DNA of 64,000 bases, taken from positions 992,001 to 1,056,000 of the forward strand of contig JAIQDT010000233.1 in the NCBI GenBank assembly GCA_021521415.1, read 5' to 3'. This DNA is from Bidens hawaiensis. Taxonomy: Eukaryota; Streptophyta; Magnoliopsida; Asterales; Asteraceae. The notes under the pieces were generated by a model. It made no database searches and had not been told where the DNA came from. It saw only the letters and a list, made by a program, of their open reading frames with translations. Positions 23,276-35,290 of the stretch are shown here, piece by piece (position 1 is the stretch's first letter; each line of letters begins with the position of its first letter). Both the position numbers and the translations under genes were made by a program.

Positions 23276-23676
23276 TGTAATATTGTTTATGTATTTGATT
23301 GTTTAAAGCGAAGTTGTTGACAAGTTCGCTTAGGCGAACTTGTTAACCAAGCGAAGTTGTTGACAAGTTCGCCTAGGAGAACTTGTTGAACAAGCGAAGT
23401 TATGGACATCTTCGCCTGAGGCGAAGTTGTCGTGTATTTATATAGGTTACGGTTGTTCGTTTTGGTAGGTTAATTTTACGTGTAATTCAGTGAGTCAAGT
23501 GACGTGAGGTCGAGAGTCTGTAAGAATCACGTGTTGAGTTATTAATATAACGTGTGTTTGTTCGTATCGTATTCGTGTGTTTGTGTGCTTGTGTTCTACG
23601 TCCGTAACGATCTACACAGGGATTCCGCACCTGTGTATATCGGGATATCTCGTGTGATCCGTCCAGGGAACCTACA
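23276..23676 (+). mobile_element. SIRE-like 5' LTR, missing its first 52 bp
   Basis: Matches 35343-35743 with three substitutions and no indels, ending in CCTACA before the PBS. The 3' LTR starts 52 bp earlier, at TGTTGGTGCA, so this copy is 5'-truncated. It contains four exact GCGAAGTT motifs plus variants arranged as inverted pairs. Confidence 0.93.
23437..23444 (+). promoter_or_regulatory. Probable LTR TATA box
   Basis: TTTATATA about 240 bp before the LTR end, just after the GCGAAGTT cluster. The same site is in the 3' LTR at about 35504. Transcription would start about 25-30 bp downstream. Confidence 0.45.
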
Positions 23677-23678
23677 AT

Positions 23679-23690
23679 TGGTATCAGAGC
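23679..23690 (+). other. SIRE-like primer-binding site
   Basis: TGGTATCAGAGC, complementary to the initiator tRNA-Met 3' end, two bases after the LTR end. Confidence 0.93.
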
Positions 23691-23869
23691 ATTTGCCCGA
23701 TTGTGTGGTTCGGGATATTCACGCGGGTGTAGAATTTGTCCCGTTTCGACTATTCACGGGACGAGTTTTTGGTGTTTTTGCTCATTCTAGCCTCCTACCA
23801 GTGTGTTCAAGCCTTTAAACCGTCAAAAACGTCGTTAAAATCCGATTTTCAGATCTGCAGAAAGTTTAA

Positions 23870-24215
23870 GTTCGTCAGGCGAAGTTGCTGTTCATCAGGC
23901 GAAGTTGCCGTCAGGATACGTAGGGTTTCAGCGAAGATATAAGGAGAAGCGAAGTTATTTACAACTTCGCCTACCTCCTCAACTTCGCCTAACTCAGCGA
24001 AGTTCTCCTCAAGTTCGCCTTGCTCAGCGAAGTTTTCTTCAAGTTCGCCTACTCTCTAAGTTCGCTTACCCTAAGCGAAGTTATTCTCAACTTCGCCCAG
24101 TCACGCGAATTTAAGAAAGATCCAGCGAAGTTATTACTTAAGCGAAGTTATCATTAACTTCGCCTACAGTACTGTTCAGAGGAAATTTTTTTTTAACTTC
24201 GCCTACTCAGAATTT
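23870..24215 (+). repeat. Leader array of GCGAAGTT / AACTTCGC
   Basis: I count thirteen exact GCGAAGTT or AACTTCGC octamers in about 345 bp, plus several AAGTTCGC variants. Many occur as inverted pairs separated by 4-10 nt, so the leader RNA could form serial hairpins. The array lies between PBS and the gag ATG. The same motif fills the LTR and the pre-env spacer. Confidence 0.9.
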
Positions 24216-24241
24216 TTCGGGTTTCTTAGTCATCAAGAAGG

Positions 24242-26880
24242 ATGTCGTCGATCAACATTTCGGAGCTTGTAAAGATGGAAGTTGAAGCAGGGTCAGCTAC
24301 AAAGGCCCCAAGGTTGCTGAAGGGAACCGATTTTGTCGCGTGGAAGGATCGGTTCATACAATACGTTAAGTACCAGGATGCGAAGATGTGGGTATGCATC
24401 CAAGATGGATATATTCCACCAGTCATGGAGTATGAGGGTCGAGACCAAATCAAGAAATACAGTAAAATGGAAGAGGAGGAGAAAAAGATGTATGAAGCCG
24501 AAAGCAAGGCTCATGCTGCAATCACAATGGCTCTTCCACAGGAGACCTCCATACGTTCAGGAAGTATACATCGGCTAGAGAGCTTTGGGAAGCTCTTGAG
24601 AACAGATTTGAAGGAAATGTAGGTATTCGGGCTTCAAAGATAAAGTTGCTCAAAACTCAATTTTCAGTTTTTAAGTACTTGAAGAACGAATCTCTTGATG
24701 ATATTATCACTCGATATTATCATCTAATGACTGAATTGAGTAACAACTCCATTTCCTATCGAGAAGAAGAGATTGTGGAAAAGCTTCTCGATGCCCTCCC
24801 ACCAAAATGGGAGATGTATACTGTGCTAATGAGGGAAGACAAGGACTTCCCTACTTATGATCTTGAAACCACTGTCAACAAGCTCAGAACTTTTGAGCTT
24901 AATATGGTAAGAAAAGAAACATCTATGGATCAGGTTCAAGATCCAGGCATGTACGGTGCTAAAGTAAACTCAAATTCAAGTTCAAAGACTGATTCTGCCG
25001 CCTACTACTCGAAGGGTGAGTCGGGTGCCAATTCTTCACAGGAGGGGCATGTGTCAGTAAACTCAAATGGGGATGTTTTCTTTGTTGCGGGTGGATCAAG
25101 TGGTACTCAACAGACAGCAAGCAAGAGTAGTGGATCTTCAAGTTCCTCAAGCAATAATTACTCTAAGATGCCAATGAGCGTCAAATCTGCTGAAGAGCAG
25201 TTTGGCCTCTATGCTTCGTTTATTGCTTCATATGAAAACTATATTCAAGGAAAGGTGGTTGATCCAGCGATGCTGGATGAAGACTATGACCAGATCGATG
25301 CTGATGATCTGGAGGAAATGGATTTACAATGGCAGATGGCCATGATAGTGAGGAGAGTGAAGAAGTTTATGAGAAAGACGGGGAGAAAGTTTGTTGGTGG
25401 CAGGCCAGGGTTCGATAAGTCTAAGGTGAGGTGCTATAACTGTCAACAAAACGGGCACTTTGCCAAAGAGTGCAGAAACGAGCGAGTTGAACGTTGTCAT
25501 GGCCGGTCTGCACAGCACACTGGGAGTAGTAAAGAAGTCAATGCCATGATGTCCAGAGAAGCAGGTGAATACAACTGGAACCTGCATTCGAATGAAACTA
25601 GTGAGCAGGCAAATATGGCTAAGGTTGAGAATGAAGAATGTGAGAAGATTACCAGAGAAGAGAAAGCTACTAGTAAGGAAAAAGCTTTCATGGCAGATAA
25701 CAATGATCAACTCTCCGAGGTAAGTTCTAAATCTATTTGTACTAAATGTGAGAATTTGTCTGAGCAACTTGCTACCATAACTGATCAGTATGTTCGTTTA
25801 GATGCTGAATTTAAAACTCTTAAAGAAGATCATCACTTTATGAAAGCAAGAGAAAACAGTTACAAAGTTAAAATAAAAGCGTGTGAAAAAAATGTTAAAA
25901 GCTTAAAAACAAAACTTGCTGAAAAAATTGAAGTAATTGATCTAAGTTATGAGGTTTTAGAAGAAAAGACTAAACTGATTGCTGAACGAGAAAAGCAGAT
26001 TGCTGACCACCAGGTGAAAGTGGTGGAACTGAACCGAAAACTTGAGCAGTTCAGAAATTCCTCAGCTATTCTTGATCACCTTGTTAGTGATCAAGGTACC
26101 TCTACGAAGAGGGGAGGAATTGGTTATCACGAGGTTCCACCACCTTATAACCACAATTACACTTTTAACCCTAGTGTTCAGAAATCTGTTGATTTTGAAG
26201 TTCCTCAGACAGTTCCAATCAAGGTTTCGAGTAAAGAACCAAGTGTTAGTAGTGGCGAAACGAGTTCGCCTGTTTCAAGTGTGAAAATTTCTGTTACGAG
26301 TCCAGTCTCATCAGATTCGGATAAGTTGTCCGAATCGGGTAAGACAAAAGAGAAGGTAGTGTTACCCACTGGTGGAGAAAAAGATAAAACTTATAAAAAG
26401 AGTACTCCACTCAACCCGTACGTCCCACCTTATGTGAGACGAACGGCCGGTAACACAGCCTCGACATCCAAAACAACCTTTGAAAAGAAAATGGAGCATA
26501 TGTGTTGTTTTAGGTGTAATAAGTTAGGACATCTTGTTGCAGATTGCCCTCTGACGCCGAAATTCAGAGGTGTGAGGCCTATTAAAACTGAGCGTAAGCC
26601 AAATGGTAATTTTAATACTGCTAAAAATGAAAACCCTTCAAAGTTCCGAAATGTAACTAATTCAGGTTTTCACAGAAACAAACCTCAGTTTAACTATGCT
26701 AATAACCAAACCTCAAGATATAATACTTCCAATACACATAGGTTTGGAAGGCCTCACACTCAATTTCCAAGGAGATTTCCCAATAGGACTAACAGGAATT
26801 ATCCAGATGCTAACTTTGGAAAGCAGAAGTACGGGATGTATAGATCCAAGACCAATTGGTCTTGGGTCCCTAGATTCTAA
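24242..26880 (+). pseudogene. SIRE-like gag with one frameshift
   Basis: The ATG at 24242 opens a copia Gag of UBN2 type (the DFVAWKDRF segment is typical). At about 24546 the frame shifts by one base, and the homologous frame continues through SARELWEALENRF to the stop at 26880. In the long downstream frame (counted from 24646) a CCHC zinc knuckle lies at residues 264-277 (CYNCQQNGHFAKEC), a coiled coil at about 355-475, and a second CCHC at 621-634 (CFRCNKLGHLVADC). The C-terminus is basic and Asn-rich. Gag would assemble particles and bind element RNA. The frameshift would prevent normal Gag, so this copy is probably not autonomous. Confidence 0.9.
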
Positions 26881-29800
26881 TCCTTTGCTTTATTGTGCAG
26901 GAACAGTTGAACAGGGCTGCCCACAGTCTTTGGATTGTAGATAGCGGCTGTTCCCGGCACATGACGGGTAACAAATACTTGTTGCACGACTTAAAACCTG
27001 TTCAAGGAGCGAGAGTTAGCTTTGCCGGTGAAAGTGGAGGCAGAATTACTGGAAGAGGAACGGTGTCCAATGGAAAAATGACTCTTGAGAATGTGAACTT
27101 TGTAGAAGAATTGAAGCACAATCTGCTGAGTGTGTCGCAGATTTGTGATAAGGAGTACACTGTTCATTTCACGAAGAATGAGGCGATCGTGTTGAAGCCT
27201 GGTTTTCAGATACCAGACGAGTGGATAGTGATGAAAGCTCCACGTGATACAAATACTTATGTGATGGATATGAGGTCTACTGAAATGGCCACGGAAGAAT
27301 CATGTTTAATGACGAAAGCAAGCGAATCGGAATCCGAACTGTGGCACAGGAGGATGGGGCACATTCATCTTCGGAAGATGAACCACATTGTCAGGAATGG
27401 ACTTGTGATGGGCGTTCCCTTGAAAAGTTTTAACTTTGAAGACAAATGTATAGCATGCAAGAAGGGAAAGCAACACAAGAAATCCCATCTCACCAAGAAG
27501 GTCAACTCTATTGCCAGTACTCTAGAACTGCTTCACATGGATCTCTTCGGTCCCGTGAATGTAAAAAGTCTAGGAGGTACTTCTTATTGCTTGGTGATCA
27601 CTGATGACTACTCGCGATATTCGTGGGTATATTTTCTGAAATCGAAAGATGAGACGGCTCAAATGGTGAAGAATTTGATTACCAAAGTTGAGAACGTCAT
27701 GGGTAAAACAGTGAAGTTCATCAGGAGTGACAATGGAACGGAGTTCAAGAATTTTGAAATGGAGATCTTCTGTCTTCAGAAAGGAATTGAACACCAATAC
27801 AGCGCTCCGTATACTCCGCAACAGAATGGAGTGGCTGAAAGGAAGAACCGAACTTTAATTGAAGGAGCCAGAACTATGCTGGCAGATTCGAAGCTTCCTG
27901 TGATGTTCTGGGCTGAAGCAGTTGCTACAGCCTGCTATGTTCTGAATAGAGTGTTAACCGTTAAGAGACTTGGTAAAACGTGTTACGAGCTTATGCATGG
28001 AAGGAAGCCCAACTTGGGTGGTCTTGAACCATTCGGGTCCCCTTGTTCGATCTTGAAGACAAATTCTAAATTTGGCGAAGTAGCCGATGAAGGAATCTTA
28101 GTCGGTTATGTTGTTGGTACTCCCAACAGACGTGTCTTCAATACTTCGACCTGCAAGGTGGAGGTGGTGTGTAACACCGACATCACAAGTTACCAACCGC
28201 CAAAACCAAGCAATGGACCTGCTGAGCTTTTCGACTATGTTAAGCTTTTTAAGTCTTTTAACATACCGGAGTTCGAAATTTCTGAAGAAGAAGAAAGAGT
28301 TGCGACGAAGATGATACTCGATGAGGAAGAAAATCTATTGCAAAGACAGCTGATTGATAAATGTCAACCTTCCTCATCAAACACTATCGGTACCCCTGCT
28401 GCCTCAACTGAAGAAGAATTTATCAATCCTTTTCACTTTCAGCCAGAAACAACCATTGACGAGATCTCTTCTAATTTGGAAGATAATTTGCATGTCGGTT
28501 CTGTTCCGACCACGAGAATTCATAAAAATCACCCTTTGGATAATGTGATTGGTGATGTGTCCTCAGGTGTCCAAACGAGAAGTAGCTTGAATGAACATAC
28601 CTGTGTTTATACAAGCATTAAGGAGACATGAATAATCAATGAATGCCTGTACACCTGCTTTATAAGCCAGATTGAACCGAAGAATTATCAAATGGCTTTA
28701 AAGGACAGCTCGTGGGTCGAAGCCATGTAAGAAGAGTTGGCTCAATTCGAGAAGATGGAAGTTTGGACTTTGGTTGAAAAACCAAAGAATGTGCATGCGA
28801 TAGGCACCAAATGGGTGTTTAAGTGCAAGAGAGATGATAAGGGGATTATTATAAGAAACAAGGCGAGGCTACTCGTTAAAGGTTTTAATCAACAAGAGGG
28901 GATTGATTATAACGAAGTGTTCGCTCCTGTCGCTAGGTTGGAAGCCATAAGATTGTTTTTAGCGTTTGCTGCTTATGAAAAGATGAAGGTGTTTCAGCTA
29001 GATGTGAAGAGTGCGTTTTTGAATGGGAAAGTTGATGAGGTTGTGTATGTTGAGCAACCTCCGGGTTTTCCTGACCCAGACTTTCCAGATCACGTGTACA
29101 GGTTGAGCAAGGCGCTGTATGGATTACATCAGGCACCTCGTGCCTGGTATTCAACTTTATCGGATTACTTGCTCGAGAATGGTTTTGAAAGAGGGAAAAT
29201 TGATAGCACATTGTTCTTCAAAAGAGATGGAAGCGACTTCTTGCTGGTACAAGTCTACGTGGATGACATTATATTTGCTGCGTCAAAAGTCTCCATGTGT
29301 CAGGAGTTTGAAGCCGTCATGAAGAAAAGGTTTGAAATGAGTGCTATGGGTGAACTAACTTTCTTTCTAGGATTGCAGGTTGATCAGAAGAAGGACGCGA
29401 TGTTCATTCATCAGACGAAGTATGTTCATGATGTGCTCAAGCGCTTCAAGATGGAGGACAGTTCTCCATATGATACTCCAATCTGCGTCAATCACAAATT
29501 GGGTGCTGAAGTAGACGGTGATGCAGATGTGGACCCAACTCAATATCGGGCAATAATAGGTTCTTTAATGTACTTAACTGCATCTAGGCCTGATATAATG
29601 TTTGCTGTTTGTCTTTGTGCACGTTTTCAGGCAAATCCAAAAGAATCTCATTTGAAAGGTGCAAAGAGGATACTGCGGTATCTCAAGGGCAAGCCGAAGC
29701 TGGGGTTGTGGTACCCGAGAGGAGGAGACTTGGAGCTGGTCGCTTACACAGATTCTGATTATGGAGGGTGCAATCAGAGTCGGAAGTCAACAACTGGAGG

Positions 29801-30203
29801 ATGTCAGTTTCTTGGTGGCAGATTGGTGTCGTGGCAATGCAAGAAGCAGACTTCAGTCGCAATTTCAACCTGTGAGGCAGAATACATGGCAGCATCCAAC
29901 TGCTGCTCTCAGGTTCTTTGGATACAACAACAGTTGCGCGACTATGGTCTGAATTTCTTACTTACTCCTATTTGCATTGATAACACAGCTGCTATCTCAG
30001 TAACTAACAATCCCGTGAAACATAGTAAAACTAAACATATTGACATACGTCATCATTTTATACGGGATTGTGCTGAGAAGAAATTGATTTTGCTTGAAAA
30101 GGTGGATACGCTTGATAATTTCGCTGATTTATATACTAAAGCGTTTGACAAATCCAGATTTCAAAACCTTATTGAACTGAATGGGATGATCAATCCCGAG
30201 TAA
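26874..30203 (+). pseudogene. SIRE-like pol with two nonsense codons
   Basis: The frame is -1 relative to gag and overlaps its end by 7 nt. Order: protease with DSGCSRHMTG; integrase with zinc-binding H-H-C-C (HRRMGHIHLRKMNH, CIACKKGKQ) and catalytic D, D, E (DLFGPV, SDNGTEF, QQNGVAERKN); RT with YVDD; RNase H (TDSDYGG, CEAEYMA). In-frame TGA at 28629-28631 and TAA at 28728-28730 fall in the linker between integrase and RT, so no complete Pol can be made without readthrough. No frameshift is seen. A pyrimidine-rich GCAG/G acceptor-like site lies at the gag-pol boundary (about 26900). Confidence 0.93.
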
Positions 30204-30971
30204 CCATGCTTTTCTTGTGATATAAAAAAAAAAAAAAAAAAAAAAAGTCACTAATCGCTTAAAAATATGTCGGTTACATCAGTTTGAAGGACTTGTCTTC
30301 GGATATGTTTTGGTCCTCATTTTCTACTTGTAGATTTTGAGGATAGCCATTAACCAGATTACTGATAGTGACCGGGGCGGTTTATGATGGGTTTTTCATT
30401 CTTTCGCTTAAAATTAGTCGATCATACTTAGTTAGAAGGACACATACTAGTATGTGGTCGGTCCAGCTGATCCATTGGATCTTCGGGATAGCCGTTTACC
30501 TGAAGACTTTGTTTTGGTCGGGGCGATTAATGTTAAAATTTTGAAAGAAATGGGAAATGAAATTATTTTTCAAGTCTGTTACTTCGTAAGAAGTTCGTTA
30601 GCTATGTTTAACAGAAAATTGATCCAACCTTGGAAAATGATAGATATACTAATTCTGTGTGCTTAGCTAGTGAAGTTATTAGGCTTAAAAGGCTTTAGGA
30701 CAGTCATTGTATGTCATGGTAACTTTTTATGGTGCGTAAAAGTAGACGTGATACAAACTAAATCTACTTGATTTTACGTGGAAACTCCTTAAGAGTTTTG
30801 CATGTCTTCATATATATCTTTCCGAATGATAGGCAGAAAAGCGATTACCCAGTCATACACGAGCCCATGTGTGTTCTGATTCCCGTGAAGATAGCGTCTC
30901 AAGATACTGCAGTGATCCAGAATCGGGACTTGCAGTTAATTTCTACTTTGAAGTCAATGTTTGTTCGAAAA

Positions 30972-31008
<37 letters not shown>

Positions 31009-31559
31009 GAGTTATTGAAACATTTTAGAGATGACAAAATCAAGACTTCACAATCATTGAGTAAGACAGAAGAACGGGAAGCAGATTAAGAATACTTACA
31101 AACTTAATCAGACACTATGGGTTGAAGTCAATTCGGGGTGACTTGGGGAAAGCCAAATACGCTTTGAGGAGAGATAGGAGGCATCAATATTTCTGAGTTG
31201 TTGCCCACTTAAATTTTGAGGCATAATTGAACCTAACTCGTATCACAGAAACGATGAAAACCATCTTAAGTATATTACCTGCTTACAACCTGTCTCTATA
31301 TGTCATAATACAGCAAAACACGGATCTATGTGACAGTCACGTAATTAGTATGATTCATGTTCGGATCTTTTCTAAAACGTGGCAGTCCCTAACTAGACTG
31401 AAATTTGATCCCTTATACTTTAAATTTTTAAGTTTTTGTGCTTAGATAGTTTTATGATTTTTTAACTGGTTACTTAGAATTGATCATGTCATTTATTTCT
31501 TACAGGGAAGTTTTAAAGAGTTAATTGAAAAATGTTCAAATTATAAGGTTTGATTTTGT
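30204..31559 (+). other. Pol-to-env spacer with two poly(A) runs
   Basis: No ORF of protein-like composition. It holds a 23-nt A run at 30224-30246, just after the pol stop, and a 33-nt A run at 30973-31005. The block GGATAGCC..TTA.C occurs twice (about 30341 and 30486), suggesting an old duplication. A TTATTTCTTACAG/G acceptor-like site lies near 31505. Confidence 0.6.
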
Positions 31560-32360
31560 AAATATAGGCGATGTTGTTAAACAGGCGAAGTTGTGAATAA
31601 CTTCGCCTAGGCGAAGTTATCCGTAACTTCGCCTGTATAACCCAGACCCTATATAAGGATGTTCAACAGTCACACTGATCATCACTTTTCAAATCAGCGA
31701 ACTTATCCGACACCTTTCCGGCGAACTTATCATTTATTTCGATTACGTGTTATTTATTCCCAGTTTTCACACCGATTCAAGGTTCGAAATGCCATTATAT
31801 CACATAATCAATGTTCATTCAAGCTTCTAAATGTTTGTTTCGACTGGTTTCGAACCCTCGGACCATCGGATTTTGAAACCGAGTTTCATAACTTGTGTTT
31901 TTACGTGTTAAGAACTATTCTGATCGTCTAGATAACCTTAAAACCATGTTAATCGGAGTCCTTAATCTTCAAACTTATCATAAAATCTCAAATTTTGAAT
32001 TTTGAATTATCCTTACTGTCGCCGTTTCAGATTCAGGCGAAGTTAGGGTTTAGGCGAAGTTATCCGTAACTTCGCCTGAAGCTTAAGTTCGCCTGAGGCG
32101 AAGTTATCCGTAACTTCGTCAGAAGCTTAAGTTCGCCTGAGGCGAAGTTATCCGTAACTTCACCTGAAACTTAAATTCGCCTGAGGCGATGTTGTGATGA
32201 GGCGAAGTTAACATTAACTTCGCCTAGATCATTTTTACTTAATGTTAATTAGATGAACTTAAAGCTGAAGCGAAGTTGTTCCCAACTTCGCCTCAACTTT
32301 AACTTCGCCTATACAGAGTTTATCACAACTTCGCTCATGGTAACCAGCGAACTTGTGTTA
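31560..32360 (+). repeat. Pre-env array of GCGAAGTT / AACTTCGC
   Basis: I count fifteen exact octamers, many as GGCGAAGTTATCCGTAACTT-type palindromes with a 6-nt loop. Three near-identical units of about 47 bp follow one another at about 32053-32190. The array ends about 60 bp before the env-like ATG. Confidence 0.9.
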
Positions 32361-32400
32361 TTCATTAATGTTTATCTAACTTGGTTAGTTTGTTGCAGAT

Positions 32401-35226
32401 ATGGCTGCGGTAGCTGGTGCTGGAGGTGCAGGAGGAGACGATGGTGATAACCAACGTCAATTTTTCCCGGGTCACAATATGTACATCACCCTTGACCCGG
32501 AGGCGAGCGGTGTGGACGATTACCGCGAGATCATAACTTTCCTCCTACGCTCGAGGATTTTTCATGCTATCACGAACACTCTGCCGATATCTCTACCAAA
32601 TATCGAAGACTTTTGGCAGACGGTAGAATACGACTGTCGTGTTGAGCCCCTGGTCATGCGAGCGACTGTGAACAATCAACAAGTTCAGTTCAATTCTGAA
32701 CAGATTCGGGTGGCATTACGGTTTGGAGAAGAGACGAGGGACGACCCGACTGAGTTTGTGGCTCCGTTTCGTGATGGAGCGTTTCTCCGAATGGGCTATT
32801 CTGGTCCATTAGGCGATACACAGAGGCGGAAGGGTTTTCTACTTGATCAGTGGCGCTTCCTTATGCACGTCATGATAGTTTGCATGTCAGGAAGGAAGGC
32901 GGGCACTGATGGTATGGGTGCGACCATGCAGTCTGCAATGACTGCACTGACTTACAATAAACGCTACAGTTTCAGTCAGATGGTCTTTTACGAGATTGAC
33001 AGACAGAGAAGGGCGATGTCTCGGGAGCGGTTCATTATGTACCCACGTTTTATCCAGATGATATTGAACCATGTGGCTCCGAATCTACCTCAGAGACGCT
33101 CGATCAGATACGTGGAATCTGTGAGCAAACGTATCTTTGCTCAATGCCGCACTTCGAGTGCGAGGAGCAACCCTGAACGTCGTCCAAGGCATACTCCACT
33201 GTTTGGGTTTTTAATCAACCCAGAGTATGTTCCTGCTGGTGGGGACGAGTTCAGAGATCCTCAACAGCGACAGGCAAGAGCAACTCAAGCTGCATCTGCT
33301 GTGCCTGTTGTGTCGGCTGCAGTGGATATAGATCTTGATGCTGTTTTTGGAGGTCAAGGTTATTTTGATATGGATCAAGTTGAAGAGGTGCAGGTCTCTG
33401 CTGCACAGGGTTCGGGTGTGAGTGCTACTAGAACAGCTACATCGATGGCTGACTCAGATTTGGATGAGATCATGAATGAGGGGAGAAGTTTGATGGTATC
33501 TCGAGAGAGAACTTTTGGGAAGAGAAAGAGAACGGAGGATGATGATGAGTCAGAAGAGGAAGAAGATATACATAAGCTGATAAGAAGATCAAGACGGGAA
33601 AGGACAGGTGCTGGCATGGGAGCTGGAGAGACTTCAAGGATGGTATGCTTTGCTCCGGCCTCACTGTCTGGTATGTCTATCGTTCCTTCTTCTGTACAGG
33701 TTACAAGTACAAGCGCTGCGGATGTTCCCGTGGTGGCTACATCATCGGCTGGCATTCCATCCACCACTACCATCCAGACGTCGACTCCAGAGATTGTGTC
33801 TCTACCACCTCCAACGCTTACTCAGTCGGTGGTAGCTGCACGATTTGTAGATTCAACGGTCGTCACTACTGTAGGGTTATCAGGTATGGTACCACCTGCG
33901 GTTACGCCTGCTTCTGATGTCTCGCCTACGCCTATGTCAGACTCAGAGAGAATAGCTTCACTAGAGCGGATCGTGGCAGAGCAATCGAAGACTATTCAAC
34001 GCCTAGTGGAAGCAAATCAACTACAGTCATCCCTACTGGTTGAGCATGGGAAAATTATAGATGCCTTGAAGGAGTTCTTGGCATCTCAGGGGGAGATGAG
34101 CTGTAAGGGCGACGAGCTCAGGACGAAAAGAAGAAATGACCGAGACAATGATCCCAATGCATCGAAAGATGCAGGTGGTGAGCTGCCAAGAACTTCTCAA
34201 GCTCTTGGTACTTCCACAGCTGAGGGGGAGTCTGCCGACGCGGCTGGTGGTGATGATGTGGTGTTGGTGGATGATGACGTGATTGATGCGTTGAGGGAAC
34301 TTGACGATGATATGTTCAGTGATGATGTGTTGTTTGATGAAGATGTGCTGCCGAGTGATGTGATTGAGAAGATCGGTGAGCAGATTGAGATTGAGGATGA
34401 GATTGAGGAAGGAGAGATAGTAGAGGAAAACGTCGAACATGACATTCCAGAGGTTGAGAAGGCTGATATGGGTGATCAGACGGAAGTTGAAGATACTGAA
34501 TGGGAAGAGCAGCCGAGGTGGAAGGAAGGATACGCTCAATGGTTCGTCAAAACGAAGAAACCGGCAGTCCCTACCATGTTCAAAAAGAGTTACAACATTA
34601 AGGGCTATGCTGAAGCAAAGAAAGGGATTATATGCTGGATTTATGATGAGCAGTTGCGGCTCTTCGTGATTAAACGATATGATGGAATTCAGTACCTTAG
34701 AAGAATGTTGAGATCGTTAAACACACTGCCTGAATGTGAGGTTAAAGACTTAGCCAGATTGGGGTTGATCAATCGAAGTGATGATAATATGGATAGAGTC
34801 ATAGGGAAAGTTGTATGGAAAGAGAGCATAAAGGAAAAGAAGTTTGAGCTGTTGAAACCACAGAAAGGGAAACTTGTTAAAGACAAGGATAGAGGTTTGA
34901 GAGCTGATGGAAAGCCTTGGATGGTTATGAAGTATAAACCAATCCGGTGCCTTAAAGAAGTACCGATGAATCTTATGCCCAAGGATGTGCTCAAAGACCT
35001 AAAGTGGTGGTTCGTTGATTGTGAGACAGCTGAGGCAGTGATGGAAGATGAGGATGAACAAGAGATTCTTAGAGTTTACGATCCGATGCATCTTGTAAAC
35101 TTATCACAAGCTGATCTGAAGGTGCTTAACGAGAAGAAAATTTTTTATATTCCAGCTTCGAAGGATGAAGCAAGAAAGTATCAACGAGTTGTGTCGGTGT
35201 GTGTTAGAGAAGGAGTGCACGCGTGA
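32401..35226 (+). CDS. SIRE-lineage env-like protein
   Basis: An intact 941-codon ORF in the position of the third ORF of SIRE elements. The N-terminal half carries FWQTVEYD, QWRFLMHVMIVCMS and YPRFIQMIL, resembling the plant-transposon domain found in env-like ORFs of SIRE elements. A bipartite basic stretch (KRKRTEDDDE) near residue 375 could be a nuclear signal. A coiled coil lies at about 513-560 and a very acidic region at about 610-705. The C-terminal third is basic and globular-looking. I see no signal peptide and no convincing transmembrane helix, so the env-like label is positional; the function is not established. The ATG follows TTTGTTGCAG/AT, a good splice acceptor, suggesting expression from a spliced RNA, as reported for the env of barley Bagy-2. 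It stays open although gag and pol are broken. Confidence 0.88.
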   Translation: MAAVAGAGGAGGDDGDNQRQFFPGHNMYITLDPEASGVDDYREIITFLLRSRIFHAITNTLPISLPNIEDFWQTVEYDCRVEPLVMRATVNNQQVQFNSEQIRVALRFGEETRDDPTEFVAPFRDGAFLRMGYSGPLGDTQRRKGFLLDQWRFLMHVMIVCMSGRKAGTDGMGATMQSAMTALTYNKRYSFSQMVFYEIDRQRRAMSRERFIMYPRFIQMILNHVAPNLPQRRSIRYVESVSKRIFAQCRTSSARSNPERRPRHTPLFGFLINPEYVPAGGDEFRDPQQRQARATQAASAVPVVSAAVDIDLDAVFGGQGYFDMDQVEEVQVSAAQGSGVSATRTATSMADSDLDEIMNEGRSLMVSRERTFGKRKRTEDDDESEEEEDIHKLIRRSRRERTGAGMGAGETSRMVCFAPASLSGMSIVPSSVQVTSTSAADVPVVATSSAGIPSTTTIQTSTPEIVSLPPPTLTQSVVAARFVDSTVVTTVGLSGMVPPAVTPASDVSPTPMSDSERIASLERIVAEQSKTIQRLVEANQLQSSLLVEHGKIIDALKEFLASQGEMSCKGDELRTKRRNDRDNDPNASKDAGGELPRTSQALGTSTAEGESADAAGGDDVVLVDDDVIDALRELDDDMFSDDVLFDEDVLPSDVIEKIGEQIEIEDEIEEGEIVEENVEHDIPEVEKADMGDQTEVEDTEWEEQPRWKEGYAQWFVKTKKPAVPTMFKKSYNIKGYAEAKKGIICWIYDEQLRLFVIKRYDGIQYLRRMLRSLNTLPECEVKDLARLGLINRSDDNMDRVIGKVVWKESIKEKKFELLKPQKGKLVKDKDRGLRADGKPWMVMKYKPIRCLKEVPMNLMPKDVLKDLKWWFVDCETAEAVMEDEDEQEILRVYDPMHLVNLSQADLKVLNEKKIFYIPASKDEARKYQRVVSVCVREGVHA

Positions 35227-35279
35227 AGATACAGGATTACGAGACAAGAGCTGAAAGATCAAGATATGAAGCTACTGCC

Positions 35280-35290
35280 AAGGGGGAGTC
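35280..35290 (+). other. SIRE-like polypurine tract
   Basis: AAGGGGGAGTC directly before the 3' LTR TGTTGG. It defines the LTR start. Confidence 0.88.

Noticed and set aside
23679..23700. tRNA gene suggested by TGGTATCAGAGC
   Set aside because: It is only a primer-binding site complementary to a tRNA end. No cloverleaf or A/B box surrounds it. No tRNA or rRNA gene was found in the window.
24959..29952. Minus-strand and alternate-frame ORFs across the copia gag-pol
   Set aside because: Composition and position show that they are shadows of the real frames.
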